DNA from: Smittium mucronatum
Taxonomy: Eukaryota > Kickxellomycota > Harpellomycetes > Harpellales > Legeriomycetaceae
Assembly (NCBI GenBank): GCA_001953115.1
Contig: LSSL01000273.1
Location: 1-64,000, forward strand
DNA: 64,000 nt
Direction: 5' to 3'
Shown here one piece after another: positions 46,504 to 61,254 of this stretch (position 1 is the first letter of the stretch; each line of letters opens with the position of its first letter). The notes below the pieces were generated by a model. It did not search any database. It was given only the letters and a program-made list of their open reading frames with translations, and was not told the origin of the DNA. The translations under genes and the position numbers were made by a program.

Positions 46504-49212
46504 CTTGATACGGAGAAATTGAAATTGTTGTTTTATAAAAGTATAAACTTGATCTGATGAAAGAGTGAGAGGATCAAAAATAATTAGTTAAAGCGAAGCA
46601 GAGCTAACAAGTAATATTTGATGAGCAGTAATTTACCTTGGATAAAAAATTTTCGAGTAAGGGCCAACAATATTTAAATTATTGTTTATTCTACCCTTCA
46701 CTCGCATTAAAAATCGTTCTAGTCTAAAATGTATAGCACCTAAAAGAGAATTAGCCATTTTCATTTGCTGCAATCTGGAGCTCCACTCTAAGCTCTAGCC
46801 AACTGCATATATTTGATTTGCAAAAACTATTGACTCTTTCAGAATTGAAAAAAGAAGGATGATCACCTCCTGCCCAATAAAACACATTTAAATATTCATA
46901 TAATTTCTATTGGTAAAATTTTAATAACTCAACTCAAAAATGGTTAGGTGGTTTAATTGGAACATCATTTACAGGAACGTTTACTTCAATTTGGTATATT
47001 CTTTTAAATTTTTTTTTGTATCACGGAATTTTACTCCAATTTGGTTCTTTCACTGGTAACTTTATATTCCATTGGCTAATTAAGAGTAGAAGCAAAATGC
47101 ATTGCTTTGATTATATCAAATTAAAGTGCATAGAGCACCCAGGGCGTTAAGGGGTATCAAGAAACTATATATTTTCAATTTAAAGTAGGGGATTCAGTGT
47201 TTGAAGAAGGTCATTTCTTCCAAGAACTGCACTTAACGTCTGTTGCCATCCAATGCTTATGCTATCAATATTGTAAAATCTTGACTAAATAAAAATGAAC
47301 AAACCAACTTAACCCTCAGAGGTCATATGGACTTTATTAAAAAGTTTTTTTTTGACTGTGTGTAATATTATTGCGCAAAATAAAATGTGTTGAGAATGAT
47401 TGTTCCTTTAAGATTTTAAAATTTATATAAATGATAAAAGTTAAGCCCTTATATGCGCAGAAAATAAAATATCATATATGCAACCACACTTTCAATTGAA
47501 TCACTTGAAGAGATAACCATTTTTCATGCATTTTTGAACAAGGGGCTTGGATTTAAGTTGCAATAAAAAAAAATCAATTATTAATCAATCTTATGTTCAA
47601 CCACATATATAAAGTAATAAAGATTTGATCAAAGTGGAAGTTTATAGTTGATAAAACTGGAATTTAAAGGATTGAAAATTTAAACGGATTTTTCGAGTTA
47701 TAAAAGAAAAATTTAATTTCAAAAAGTCACTAGAATACCAACCAGAGATTCGATAAATATAAAAGCTTTTTTTATTAACAAAAAATATCCTAAAGACATA
47801 AAAAATTTCTTATATAGCACTCATTGACCGAACTTCATATTTGTCTGTGTTAAGGGGAATGCAAAATCTATTTTAAATTTCAGCTATGGCACATGATTAT
47901 TATAAGCCTATTTATTAGAAACACAAGATTTTTATTAGCTGTGAAATTTAAATCCCCTTTGGATAATATCGAAAGCCACATAACGTGATTCTATTATTTT
48001 TATTCAAACAGCAAAACAGTAAACACTTTCAAAAACACTCGATAATAATAAAAAAATTAATATTTTTATTATCTCAAATTATTAATATTGAAAATTAAGT
48101 CCAGGAAATAATTAAAATGGCGAATAGAATATATTAAATTATTTATCTAGATTAACTTGTAAGTTGAAATATAATTCTATTAACACCTTATTTTATCTCC
48201 ATCAGATTCTAGTGAAAATTGGCCAGAATGAACTTTATAATAAAAAATTTGGGTCAGAAAAAAGCATACAAAATTTGATTATATTACTCTAATGGAAAAA
48301 AAATATTTAAATTATCATCTAATTTTTTACTGTAAAGATTTACCTTTCAAGGCGAATTTCTAGTATAAGGCAAAAATTTGGGCCAAATTGAAAAAAAAAA
48401 TAGACTAGCATTGGTGAATTAAAGGAGACTCGATCTACTTTTGAAAATTTAAATTTTTTATATTCATTGGTGGAAGGGGAAGTGGAATACTTATAGCCAA
48501 GCTTGCTAATGGGAGTGCGCGTATTTGTTTCCATTCATAGTGTTTAGAGTTGAAATGAAATCAATTCTTAAATTTGATTATTTATCGAAATGTTTTTTTT
48601 TGAATTTATAAAGATAAAAAACATTTGTGATTTTAACTGAAATAATAGTATTAAATAGGCAGAGTTCTGTGCTTTTATCGGTGTTGATATGTCACAGTTG
48701 GGTAATTTTGAGATTATTACGATTATTAATTTCCACAACTATAGCTTTTGTATGTTTATGCTTTTTATCTATATATATATATTATGCTAATTGAATGACT
48801 TGAAAAAAGTTTAGGGCGATTGTTTAAATTTTAGCTATTAAAATTAAATTTATAATTCAAAATGTCAAAATGATATACCTGTACTATAGGGAAAATAGTG
48901 AAGGTTTAGACATATCATATAGAAAAAATAAAATCGAATTTCGAAAAATTAACCGAAAAAATGGATGATAATAGAAAGAGTAGAAAGTTTATACAGCAGG
49001 AATAAATAAATTGCGATCAAAAATAATACTAAATGCACATTTATAGCAAAATAGCAAAAGTTTTTTTTTTTCGAAAAAAGATTATAGAGCAGAAAAAATC
49101 AAAAGAAAGAACGAAGCGGGCCAAAAAGTTGAAAAGCTTTTTCATAAAAAAATACAAAAAAAGGGCTTGATCCATAAAGCCAATGTTTAATTTACCCCAA
49201 TTACAAAATGAT
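46504..49212. other. Intergenic region, right arm (PA2G4 / THO1)
   Basis: Mirror of 21365-24073, including the short hypothetical frame at 48534-48340 on the minus strand. Confidence 0.5.
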
Positions 49213-50101
49213 TTAATTTTGATGAATGGGTAGACCAAACCTTTCTGCTCGTTTCCTCATTTTTTCCCGCTCTTCGGCACTGACTGCCTCTGAAGGTTTG
49301 GTTTTAGAAATGGGACCTTGGGCACCATCTATTGATCCAAATCTTTCTTGCCTCTTGTTAATTTTCTCCTTCTCCTCCTAAAATACAACATTTAATTAGA
49401 TGGATAAAAGAAAATTTAAAAATCGAAAAGAGAATTAAAAACAGAAAGATAAATAAAATATTTTACCTCGGAAATTTCAACCTCACGTTTTAAAGATGTT
49501 TTCTTTTCTAGCCCTGAAGGAGAAACAGCTTGTGTAATCCCAAATCTTTCAGCCCTTTTTTTAAGAATCTCGGGGTCTAATGAATTTGAAGAGGTGTCGA
49601 TTTCAATTTTACTAGGCTTTTGAGAAGGTGTTTTAATAGGACCAAACTTCAAAATCCGTCGTTGTAAACGTTCTTCTTCAGTCAAATCGGAAATGTCAGC
49701 TGTAGCCAGACCGAACTTTTCTGCCCGTCTTAATAGTTTTTCGGACTCAGAAAGTTCTTTGATTGAAGCAGGATCATTTTTAACCCTATAAATAAATGAT
49801 TTTAAATTCAAGAGAAAATTTATATTTATTTGGAAAGTAATTTTTTTAAAAAAGTAGTATACTCATTTGCATCCTTTGCCGAAATAGGTGTTAATTCATT
49901 TTTTGCACCTGATTCTATGATGTTTTTTGTCGATTCCGAAACTGGTTTGGGACTTTTTACGGGCTCTATTGTTTTGGATTGCTCAAGAATTCTAGATATA
50001 AGTTCATCTTTCTTACCCTCAGTATTCAGGCCAAGATCTTTCAAAATAGATTTAAGTTCTTGGACTTTACATTTCTTTAATGTCTTTTCATCGTATTGCA
50101 T
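49213..50101 (-). CDS. THO1: THO1/SARNP SAP-domain protein, 3 exons, right-arm copy
   Basis: Minus-strand exons 50101-49863, 49785-49467 and 49377-49213 give the same 240 codons as 20476-21364, with the SAP domain and five K/R-R-x-E-K/R-F-G-type repeats. Confidence 0.9.
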
Positions 50102-51409
50102 TTTCAATCACTAAAATATAATAATTGAACGCGGGGAGTAAAAAATGATATGCTATTGAAATTCAAATGAACTATTTATTTTGTATTAGAAATATCCTCA
50201 GTGTAAACAAATAGTTGAATCTAGAAACTTATTAGTGAATTTACGCGTTATTTTTTTATTTAGCCAGTGGATCTATGTCTTTTGAGATCATGTTTATACT
50301 GATTGGCCGTAAAATGCTGGGCCCCCATCAAATTAAGATAGCTGGGGATTTTTATTCGTGTAAAAACAGACGTCAAGGTACCAATCCTGCTACTGAATAA
50401 TGAAACTAAAAATATACTGATTCTTTCTGGGTGGATCTAACATTAGCAGACATCAAATGCAATCTAGTTGAATCATGAATCGTGATGTTGAACTCTTTAA
50501 CTCCATAGTGCTATATTTCACCTCGATTTGCTAAAATTTGAAGAGTTTATTTAAATTTTTTTGATTGTAACCAACATAATGAAAAATTGTCTAAAACTAT
50601 TAGCTATGTGGTATAGATATTATCAGCTGAAATTAATGCATTAAAGTTTAAATGATACAATGCGGCTTTGTCCAACTACAGATAGATATTTTTTTATTAA
50701 ATTAATATATTCAAATACAATTGGTTAAATAGCTATAATTAAGGAACAATTTATATCAGCCTTGACGGTAAAAACGTTCATTTCGTTTCTTCGTCCTTTC
50801 AAGACTAGCAATGCAAAAATGGGTCTCCATTTTCCACCATTATACTGAATCAGTTTTAATTAATGCCTATAATTGGATAGACTTTTAAAGGATCAATTAG
50901 AATAAAAGCAATTTGCATAAATGGGAGATTCTCTTTGAGAGCAGACACTTTCCTAATTTGGAAATACATAGCTATGAAATCTTTCAAAATTATTGGTTGA
51001 TCTTGAATGTAAAATTACTAAAATAAATCATTTATTGGAAAATTTATAAAATTTATTGGAGAAATTATTTTTCTAAACTAATTGGCTTTGCGGTGATAAA
51101 TTCTACAGTAACCAATGGTTTACACAGTAAAAAAAAGTATGGTTTTAAAAAGTATCTCCCAAATAGAGACTAACGTAATTTGAGTAAAAAAATGGAGCTA
51201 ACATATATCAGGCCTCCAAAAGAACCAATAAAAGTAAAGCAGCTCTTGAAAAATACTAGCTCAACAAAAATAATATATTAAATCTCAAATAAATTTTTGA
51301 CTGTTTCATGAGTATAGTGACAATTTTTTTTAGTTTAAACGACACATTTATATATATCGTGCCCCATAGATTACATTTCTAAAAAAATTAAATTCTATCA
51401 ATAGTTAAA
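50102..51409. other. Divergent intergenic region, right arm
   Basis: Mirror of 19168-20475, with the TATA-like element now on the plus strand near 51345-51361. Confidence 0.5.
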
Positions 51410-53019
51410 ATGGAAAATACTCTCGAATTTAATTCCAAAGAAGTTAAAGGTCATTCTCAAGATTGGTCAAAGCAAATTTCTTCCTTCTACAAGAGTATTG
51501 ATGTCGATTCTGATATCTATAATTGCCTAGAAAATCTCCCCAGATATGTCAGGGTCGTTGGTTTTGATTATACCATAATCAATGGTTTCCCTCATAACTA
51601 CAATGACAATCCTTCAAAAAGATTAAAATCTGAATCCTCTCAAAAAATTGAAAGGGGAACAAATACTCTAGAAATGAATTTTTCCAAAGATACGAAATAT
51701 TTAGAAAACATCGCAAAACAGTTACAAGCCCAAATTCACTGTAAAGTTTCTCTTTCTCCAACAATATTGGGAATTCTTCGAATTTCAGATGGAAAAGCCA
51801 AAATAAATAACACTGATTTGTAATTTTTTTTTATATCTTTTATCTAAAATCAAATAATCATATAAGCGGCTAATCTAATCTATAAAATTTTTAGGTATAA
51901 AACAGGAAAGGTATTTTAATTAACATTAAATAAAATACTATTTAGTAGATGTTGATCTTTTTTGTCTTTCTCCGCTTTTAAAAAAATTAGATTATTGGTA
52001 TTGATCTTAGCTCTGTTATAACTGCAATGAGTTTAGAAGTTCATCCGAATGACCACGTCCTTGATTTATGTTGTGCTCCAGGAGGAAAACTGCTGCTTAT
52101 TGCTGACTCTTTGCAAAAAAACGGCCCTCCCTCGAAAAAATCTTTTGGCACCATTACTGGCGTTGACATATCTCAAAAACGCATTTCGATTTGCCAGAGT
52201 TTAATTAAAAAATCAAATTCAATGGCAAAAATACGTGTACGTTTATTTGCTACAGATGGTACTACTTTTAAAGTCCCTCCTCCGGATGAAAATTGGTGGG
52301 ATTTTAATCATTTAAAAAAAAATCCTCCTTCCAAGCCTAATGGTTTACAAGAACCAAAGATATCTAAAACAGAAAGCTCTGTTTTAAAGCCCTTTTTCTC
52401 TTCAAAGCTACTTAGAAATATATCCACTCCAAATTCTTTAGCAAATAAAAAATATTCTAAAGTTCTCGTTGATGCTGAATGCTCTCACGATGGATCACTG
52501 ATACATTTGGAAAAATATATAAACACTTCTTCTGGTTCCTTTGCTAAATTGGACGACGAATTTCTCACATACGATCGATTAAAAAATGTTTCAGATCTGC
52601 AATATAAACTAATACTCAACGGTTGGAATAATTTATGTGTCGACGGAACGCTGATCTACAGTACTTGCTCGCTTAGCTATAAACAAAATGAGCTCGTTAT
52701 AGCCAAGTTTATGGAAAAGATAATTATGGACCATAATTCAGAGTAATAACCTTTACTTTCAATCCCGACTTACTAAAAATAACGTATATATTTTTTTGTG
52801 TTTAGTTGCATTCCATCTATAGTGCCTCTCCATCATTCTTTATTAATAAGCAACCATTTCAGCAATTCTAAATTATTCTTGGAAAAAGTATACAAAATCT
52901 ACCCGAAATCTGATTTCCCTTGGATAGATTCTTTAGAAAATTGTGCAAGATTGGATCCAAGATTTTCAGACACTTCAGGGATGTTCATTGCAAAAATCAT
53001 TAAAAAAACTAAACTTTAA
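51410..53019 (+). CDS. NOP2/Sun-family RNA m5C methyltransferase, 4 exons, right-arm copy
   Basis: Plus-strand exons 51410-51819, 51895-51910, 51991-52742 and 52806-53019 encode the same 463 codons as 17558-19167. The only arm difference lies in intron 1, at 51885 (A here; C on the sense strand of the left copy), ten bases before the acceptor of the 16-base exon. The splice AG itself is unchanged. Confidence 0.87.
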
Positions 53020-53058
53020 ATATTTATAATTCTTTTTCAAAAAAAAAAAACGTGTACT

Positions 53059-55369
53059 CTAAATCCTTTTAAAATCAGAGATATTAATAACACTAGGTTT
53101 TTGATAAACGTCGTCATTTCCCAGCTTAGTCAACAATACCTTTTCAGAAATCTGCACATAATTAGATTCTAGTGATGAGTTTGAAAAGTTTGACTCCAAT
53201 GAATATATAGGCGACGACAATGCAGACAGTTCAGAATCAGTACTTTTGGATTTGCTTCTAATCCTTGCGTTCACAAAATTGCTTGTAGAATTGTTATCAC
53301 CCACTTTGGTTAATTTAGCGTCGCTAATCACCTTATTTCTATGCGCCTGGTAATCTACATCCGTTTTTAAAAGCTCCAGACCCAAAAGCTTACAATCTTG
53401 TTCGGTAGGTTTTCGTACAGATACTCTTTTGGAAAGAAAGGGTATTCTTGAAAAATCATCGTATATCGGACGACTAGAGTTGTTGGCAGCTATGTTAGAT
53501 GAATCCCTTCTATTTCCAATGCGGCTGCTGCTCCTGGGAGGGATCGGTGATCCAATCTTGTTGCAAAGATTCTGCCCTCCTCTTTTTAAATCAATTTTAT
53601 AACTTGGAATTTGGAATGAAATCAAATCAAAATTATTCTTATTTGGATTTATGTCACTTCGTGTGCAAATTTTTGCAATTTTATCGGGTGTTTCAGACTC
53701 TGCCAATTCCATTCTTGAGTATATTTTAGATAGTTCATCGATTTTCCTGGAAATATCGGGATTATTATGTTCTCCTAATGACGGCTCATTCCAGTCATCA
53801 ATCATAGTCTTGTTTGATGTATTGCTATCATTCCTGATGCCCGACTGTTTCGAGTAAATCAGTGGAATTGGAAACGGGTTGCTTATAACTATATTACTAG
53901 AGCCCGATGAGGCTTCTGAATTTGTATTTTTGGTACCGTACCCTTGATACTTATTCTCCTTACGAGCATCCTGATTGATAGCAGAGTTTTCTGGAATATA
54001 AAATAATGTATTATCGTGCTTTTTGATGTATTTTTCATTTTCAGCATATCGCTTTTCACGCTTGAGCCCAAAATATTTAGAATATGGGGTCGTTTGAAGA
54101 GTAGAATAGTCGAGATGATGAAAAGATTCAGATTTGTCTAAAGAAGGATACCTCTCCTTACTAGTAACTCCATCGCCATCAAATCCAGTTTTAGATGGCG
54201 TTACTAGACCCACGCTTGAAGCTGATGTGCTGGCATTCATCGTTTTTTCAGACCCTAAACTACTCTTAATTCGACTCGATCCCAGAGAGCTGACAACACT
54301 AGAATCACTTGATTTGTATCCGGGAGTACTTGCAATAAACCCTCCAGATCCACTAATCTTGGAATTTGACAACTCTCCCTGTTTAGATTTTTTTAAACTC
54401 GTCTTGTATATTGATCGGTTGAGTGATTCTAGTAGGGTTTGGCCCTTAGGACTCCATGCGAGATTTGATATGGTGGGTGCATCGGCTAAATCGCAGCATT
54501 CAAATGCCAAAAATATTTGGTTCCTGTAAAAAAACTTTATACCAAGTTCTTCCAAGTTAATGTCTTTTTTAATAAAAGAAAAACGTGTTTTTTTTGGGCC
54601 AGAGTTGCTAAAAGTGTTCTGAATTTGATCTGTTCCTATTCCATTGGAAACCTCCGGGCTTCCATGGTACTTTGAGTGCCAGTAATTTACTAGTTTGGCT
54701 TCAAGAGCTGCGATCCATAAATTCCATTCGTTTCCAGAAATATAAAGGTCATATCTCAAGAAATACATAAACTCAAGCTCCATTCGGTTGATTTCAGCAA
54801 GTGAAAATATTTCATGAGATATCGAGTACCAGCTATTGTTGTGATATGCATCATCATACAAGTATTTGGTTGCTACACACAAAGATGCTATTATTAAACG
54901 GTACGATGAATTTGGTGACCCCACCATTGCTGGGTTATTGGCTTTCACTCTTGTCAGGTACAGCATTGCCAATGCTAGACATGTTGCTGGAGTGCTTGTC
55001 CGTTCAACAAGTTTAGTAATAAACCCATTTAATGGCGGGATAGAATGTGTAGTTTTAGTATTTGGCTGATTATTTTTCTTAAATATTCCCATTGTGGTCC
55101 GAATATTTTGCGAATCAGACACCACTTTTTTGGTATTTTGGGCTGTAAATAGTTCAGAGACTAACACCTCCATTATTTCTATATCATAATACAAAATTTA
55201 GGACTTATTGTTAGTATTTTTTGGAGAGAGAGAACTTACCAATCAACTGAGTATTAAGTATAATTTTATCCTTTTGACTCGTCATCGGAGGTTTTTTTTT
55301 AGCCATTGCTGTCCCAAATTTGCCAAATTTGGAACTGTGGTGTTTTAAATCTTTACCAGAAGACAACAT
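53059..55369 (-). CDS. Pho80/Pcl-type cyclin, 2 exons, right-arm copy
   Basis: Minus-strand exons 55369-55240 and 55178-53059 give the same 749 codons as 15208-17518. The stop lies 39 bases beyond the end of the convergent methyltransferase, so the two genes overlap or nearly overlap at their 3' ends. Confidence 0.85.
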
Positions 55370-56902
55370 TGGCAATGCTGCGAAACTGTTGATATTCGGG
55401 GAAAAGATAAATATGTACAGAAGTTCTTGTTTATTGATGTTTTAATTGATACGAAGTGTGAAAATGTAGGCGTATAAAATAGTAAAAAAGACAGTATCAC
55501 CTTTATAAGATAAGATATAATAAATTAATATAGAAAATAAACCGTTAAAGTCATAAATTCAATAAATAATTTTGAATCTAGACTGAGATAATGCGGGGAA
55601 AAAAAAGATCGTTCCAAAAAGTATAAATTACAGAGCTAGTAATAACCAAGTAATAAATAGAGATAATAAACCCTTTTTCTTTTTAGTAAAGAGAAAAAGG
55701 CTTTTACAAAAAGGAATAGATACAAAAGTATTTAGTATACTGATTGTCAAGATGTATCTAGTAATGCTTAAAGTCTTTTATATAAATTAAAATATACTTC
55801 TATTTCCTCTCAATATTGCATATTCAGAAAAGTTCCAGGTACAGTAACTCAAACGTTCAAGTTTAAAAATACAGTATCTTAGAGTCCTAGTATGTATAAT
55901 ATGGATTTCTTGTTAAAAAAAGGAATGGGGTTATTCTTGGTTACTTTAGCCCACAAATATAAATTATCTTAGAGTGAAGGGAAATAAAAGATGGTTGAAT
56001 GTTTTATAAACAATAGCGATACAAGGTTATATAGAATGTGGGTATTTCAGTATATCTAATTTTTAGACTTTCTTAAATTATATATGCAAATGTTACTATT
56101 TACCAAGACTTTGTGACCCATTGTCCACGAAAATTGGATCTATGTTTTACAAAAGAGAATTGGACCAGACTGTTTATTAAATATTATTAATTTATAAGCC
56201 TCTTTCATCATCATAGCTTCATCAAGTACGGCATTAGGGCAAAGAGGAAGAAAAAACAAATTAATATGAATGTGTTTTCATTATAAAAGCATTCCACTCA
56301 ACAAACTTTCTCAAAAACACTCAGGGCTTCTCTTGTAGCCTAAGATATGTATTGCCATTATTTACATCAGTTTAGATTTTATTATCCTTTTAAGGACAAT
56401 GATACTTTTCATAATTTAAAAATATAAACAATCAATAACATAACATAACAATTGTTTCAATTTAACAATGTCAATTGGTTAAATCTAATTTCCCAGTACA
56501 TTTTACACATAATTATTCTTGAACAAGATAAAATCATAGATCTATTATGCATACCACTTTTGTTATGAACCGGTAAAAATTTCAAGAAACAAATTTTAAA
56601 TCACTGAACGTTCGTCATTAACAAAATTACTTTTGAAATTATTTTTCAAACAATATATGGCTCAATGTAATTTATATTTATTAAACTTAGCTTAAACTAT
56701 TGGGCAAAGCATAAAAAAAACATATTTACTCATTTATTAAAAATCACTTGTTCATTCGAAACGTTCAGCAAAAATTATATTTGGAAAAAAAATTCTGAAA
56801 ACGGAAATTAACTTTTCGGAAAATGAGAATTTACGCGAACACGCTTTCCTAAACAAACATTTTGTAATCAAGTCGATAAAAGTAATGCATCTTTACTTGG
56901 AA
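55370..56902. other. Intergenic region, right arm (cyclin / DOA1)
   Basis: Mirror of 13675-15207; nothing recognised except the hairpin at 55672-55700. Confidence 0.55.
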
Positions 56903-59900
56903 TTAAGCTGCAGGTACACCCCCCTGAATTTCTAGGATTGATTCTAAAAGGATAGTTATTGATTAATTGGTGTATTACACGTAAAATAAATTTTAACATA
57001 ATCAAAATGGGTTTCATTTTACCTGTGGTTGTTGCTATTATTCCAGATCCATTGATATTTAATAGGTTCTTAAGAGAATTCTCAATGCCACTCGAATTAA
57101 GCTTTTCTGAAAATGACGAATCGCTTTTAACTGCTGGGGAGCTAGCTATTAACATTAAAATCCCTGAAGTATTAACTAATCTAAACAAAACATCATTTTT
57201 TCCCCCACCCGCTTCGTTTGAAATATATTCTTCCTCTTGTAAAAGTAATGTCTCCATATTCAAAAAATCCACTGTCAGATCAACCAACCTAGAATACAGT
57301 TCGGGGACTGATACCTCTGAATCAGAAAACAAATTCGGGTTCTTCGAGATCAGTATTTCATTATACAAAAGCAATGAGAAGTTCATCAAAAAGGATGAAA
57401 TTCCTAATTTTGTATTTTTATTTGGGTTTGATTCAATCAATAGTTTGCAAAGAGATAACAATCCCATCCCCCCCAAAACAATCTCATTTTGTCCATTAAC
57501 AGAATTGAACATGTTTACAATTAAACGTAAGGCCATAATAGCTCTAACCTGTATACCATCTGTCTTTTTGTTTTGGAAGCCATATTCAATAGCACAGATA
57601 TTTTCAATAAATATATCTATCCTATTACCTGATAGAAGATTGTTTTTGATATCTCCCTGAAAGTAATTCTTACATACAAGTAGTCTAATGATATCTAAAA
57701 GGGGATATCTGTACTCGATTGGCCAACTTTTGGCACCCTGCAGTATTTTTAATATGCCTGATGTTAGTTCTTGATCAGAAACCGACTTTCCTGAAAGTGC
57801 ATTGGTTACACTCCTTATCGAGCTCATATCTAAGGTGCTAAATGCTAGATCATTGGATTCTGATTCAACTTTGGCATTGAACTCATCTAACTTTCTGTAA
57901 ATAGCGTCTGGATTACCCGAGTCCATAACTATATACTTTTTCTAATTTGAAGATTAGAAGACTTTAGATATGCTTTAAAATGGAAAACTATTTATGCAAG
58001 TTAAATTTAATTATTTTTTTAAAAAATCTTACAGGACAAACATATTTATCTATTTTAGCTTGGGGTTTTGGTTTTGTAGTATTGCCATCACCAGACAAAT
58101 ACCTGGAGCCCCCAGTAAAGGGGTCACCATTGGAATTTTCGGAACCAAATTGGGTAGAGTTCAAGTTTCCAGAAACGTATCTGGAGCTTCCTGTGAGAGG
58201 ATCACCTTTAGTTGGGGCAGGCCCAATCTCGGAATTTTTTGAGTTTGTTATTATAAAGCTAGCAACTTCATCCAAATATGTATTACTAAGTTGGTGCTTG
58301 TTAATAAAGTTCTGAGCTGCGGTGTATGGGTTTTCTATGTGAAATTTATTTGATTAAAAGGTTATAGCTGGCTAGTAAATCCATTTTTTGAAAAAAATAG
58401 TAACGGATAGATATATACATAAACTTTGAATAAAAAATGAAAATTTCAAGTACAGTGCAAAATCTTTAATAATTCTTTTTACCTGAACAGTTATAGGGTA
58501 ATTTTTTAATAGGTTTTCCATCTTCCAAATCAACTGAGAAAACATAATCATATTCTTTGCCTTCATAAAGCTGTTTCCTTTCTTGGCCTATAGCATCAGT
58601 TACCACGCCAATTTTCATCCAGCTATTCAATGAGGCATCCCATTGATATGCCTCTACTTGGCTCTCATTTTTCACCATTATGACTTGTTGATCCTTATTA
58701 CCTGGTATAAAGAAAAAAGTTATAAAATAAGACATAAAGTTTGAAAAAGAAAATACCTGGCTCAGTCAATCTTTCAAGACCAGGTAGCTTATCAGTGTTG
58801 ATGTCGGTCTTTGTTTTCCTATTTTTTCAGTAATAAAGATAAAGAAATTAGTTTGTGTTTTAAGATCAAAAATTAGAACGTTGTACTTGGACTCAGCAAA
58901 GTTGGAATTTGCCTCATTGAAGGTATTGAGGGTGCTAGAATCGGCATATCTATCTTTATTTCTTGTAAATACATAAGCATTATCATCACTGGTGCCACAT
59001 ACAATGTCACCGTTAGATATTGTGGAAAGGCACCATATCGATGTAGCAGGCAAAAAGATAGTTTGAACATTTTCTCCATCTATTAAAAAAATAAATATTA
59101 GGGATATCGATAGGGCGAATATTGTGAAATTTACCTCTCCATATTATTATAGAGCGATCCTCGGAAGAAGAAGCTAATTCACCAGTGGGCAGGAGAACAA
59201 TTGAATAAATAAATGAACTATGGCCATAAAGTTCCATTAAGCAAGAGCCATCAACATCCCAGACTCTGATTGACCTGAAAAAACAGTTATAATATGCCAT
59301 ATTTAAAAACGACATAGTTCTAAATATAAAAAAAGTTACCCATCGTTTCCAGCAGAAGCAAAACTTCCATTTTCAAGATCTACGAGAGCCCGAACACAAT
59401 CTGAATGACCAGTGTAGGTTTTCACATGTTTTCCGTTAACCCATCTACGGATGGTTTTATCAGCTGACGCTAAAAAATAAAATAAGAAGCTGTGTATTTG
59501 GATTAAGATAAAATAAGTATAAAAGGGTACCAGTGAGAATTGAATCGCTGTTAAATTCTATCACTCCCCATACTGCATAATCATGCCCAGTTAGAGTGTA
59601 CTGAGTTTGAAAGTTTGTCCAAACTCTGGCTGATCTAAAATCATAGGTTTTAAAAATAATTTTTAATTTGAAGCCGTTGTAAGGTGATAGGAAATCTTTA
59701 AGCCAGAAACAATATTGGATAGGTACTTGTCCCAAGAACCAGAAAGGATTTTCCCATCCTTTGTCGTTGATAAAGTACAGACGTTATCGGTATGGCCAAG
59801 CAGGGTATAAATGGGAGCGGAAAAGTCTTGGGTGTCCCAGACGTAAATAATTTTGTCAGAGCCTCCAGTGACGACAAAATCTATTTTTTGATACAACAAT

Positions 59901-60272
59901 TAAAAAAATGGAAAATTGAGTTGTAAAAAAAAGAGTATTAATACAGCTTTGGGAAATTCTTAAGATGGTGACGGAATTCACGTAGGCATTATGTGATATT
60001 AACATTTTTTCCATAGAAAAATTTGTAGGGCCTTGACGATCCCATACTCCGCCAGTTCTATCTCTGGAGACGGTTATGACGCAGTCTTCATTTAAAGAAG
60101 CTATTCCCCTAACCTAAATCGAGAAGTTTACGAATGCAGGTAAAAAGGAATGAGCATGAAAAAATATTGACAACATATAGACATTGTATTGCCTAGAATG
60201 AAAGAGTAGTATGAAGGAACATACATCATCCTGATGGCCTGATAGGATAGCTGACAATTTGAACATTTCCAT
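56903..60272 (-). CDS. DOA1: DOA1/UFD3 (PLAA), 12 exons, right-arm copy
   Basis: Minus-strand exons 60272-60225, 60113-59945, 59880-59727, 59634-59531, 59469-59340, 59274-59135, 59079-58887, 58818-58757, 58701-58483, 58334-58033, 57941-57023 and 56943-56903 encode the same 826 codons as 10305-13674. Two adjacent differences from the left copy (59116-59117) fall in intron 6 and leave splice signals intact. Confidence 0.92.
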
Positions 60273-60469
60273 TTTAAATGAAATTAGTTTTGGTGGTATT
60301 TACTAAACAAGGATGCTTTTTTACAGCTTAAGTGTTTGTATATTAACGATTTTAACCCGAATAATTTTTGAAAATTCATCAACTATATTTCTGCTGGAAT
60401 TATAAATATGGCTCAGCCTATAAAATAGCACAAAATAGAATGTCGTAAAAGATGCTTTCCTTTAACTTC

Positions 60470-60610
60470 CTATAGTTGCTTTGAAGCTTTAGTTTGGTCA
60501 GAATTGTCTTTAGCCCTTTCTGGACCCAAAAGCGTATTGAGTTCCCATAGTTGTAATTTACCATTTTCATTTGCAAATATAAAAAATAAGCCAATAACAA
60601 TAGCCAATAT
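60470..60610 (-). pseudogene. WD40 (EED-like) fragment, right-arm copy
   Basis: Mirror of 9967-10107, with the same 46-codon frame containing the G-K-L-Q-L-W-E-L strand. Confidence 0.35.
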
Positions 60611-60903
60611 TTAATAATGACGAATAGAAGATATTGAAGTACGCAAATAGGATTTCAATGCATCTTTAGGCCCAGAAAGGGAAATATATCACCAATGAAT
60701 CAACGATATCTAAATTCGTTTTTTTGATCACCTGCCAATAAAACTTCTTTTAAAAATACTAGTTTTTTGCTCTTTGAAACTAACCCGCAAAATATTACCA
60801 GCCCTTATCCAGATTGACAATTGTAGAAAATGGAACGATTCATTGGTCATCGATATTTGTATTTGAATAGTACTTTTAGATTAGGCTAAAATATACATTC
60901 TAG

Positions 60904-61254
60904 TCAAATTGTATCAAAAACAGTCAATTTACAAAAATTGCTGTCAATCAGTTTCAAAATAGGGCATCTTTTATCTTAGCATGTTATTTAATCAAAAATT
61001 TCCAACTTATTTGTGGATCTTCTAGGTTGGGAGATGTTTTATTCACCAATAAAGAATATTTTTACATGGTTAGTGTTAATCCAGCAGCAAAATCCATAAA
61101 GGCTGGACAGGATCTCAAAATTTTCTCGGGTTTAGGGAGAACTGGACAGAGATGGTAATCGCCTGCTATTTTCAATCGCGTTTTATGTGAATATTGGGAT
61201 GTTTTTTTTATCGGGAAAATTTCTTTGTTCGCTTTTTATTCGTCATTTAAATGA
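60904..61254 (+). pseudogene. Unrecognised broken ORF, right-arm copy
   Basis: Mirror of 9323-9673, with the same internal TAA at 61156-61158. Confidence 0.4.
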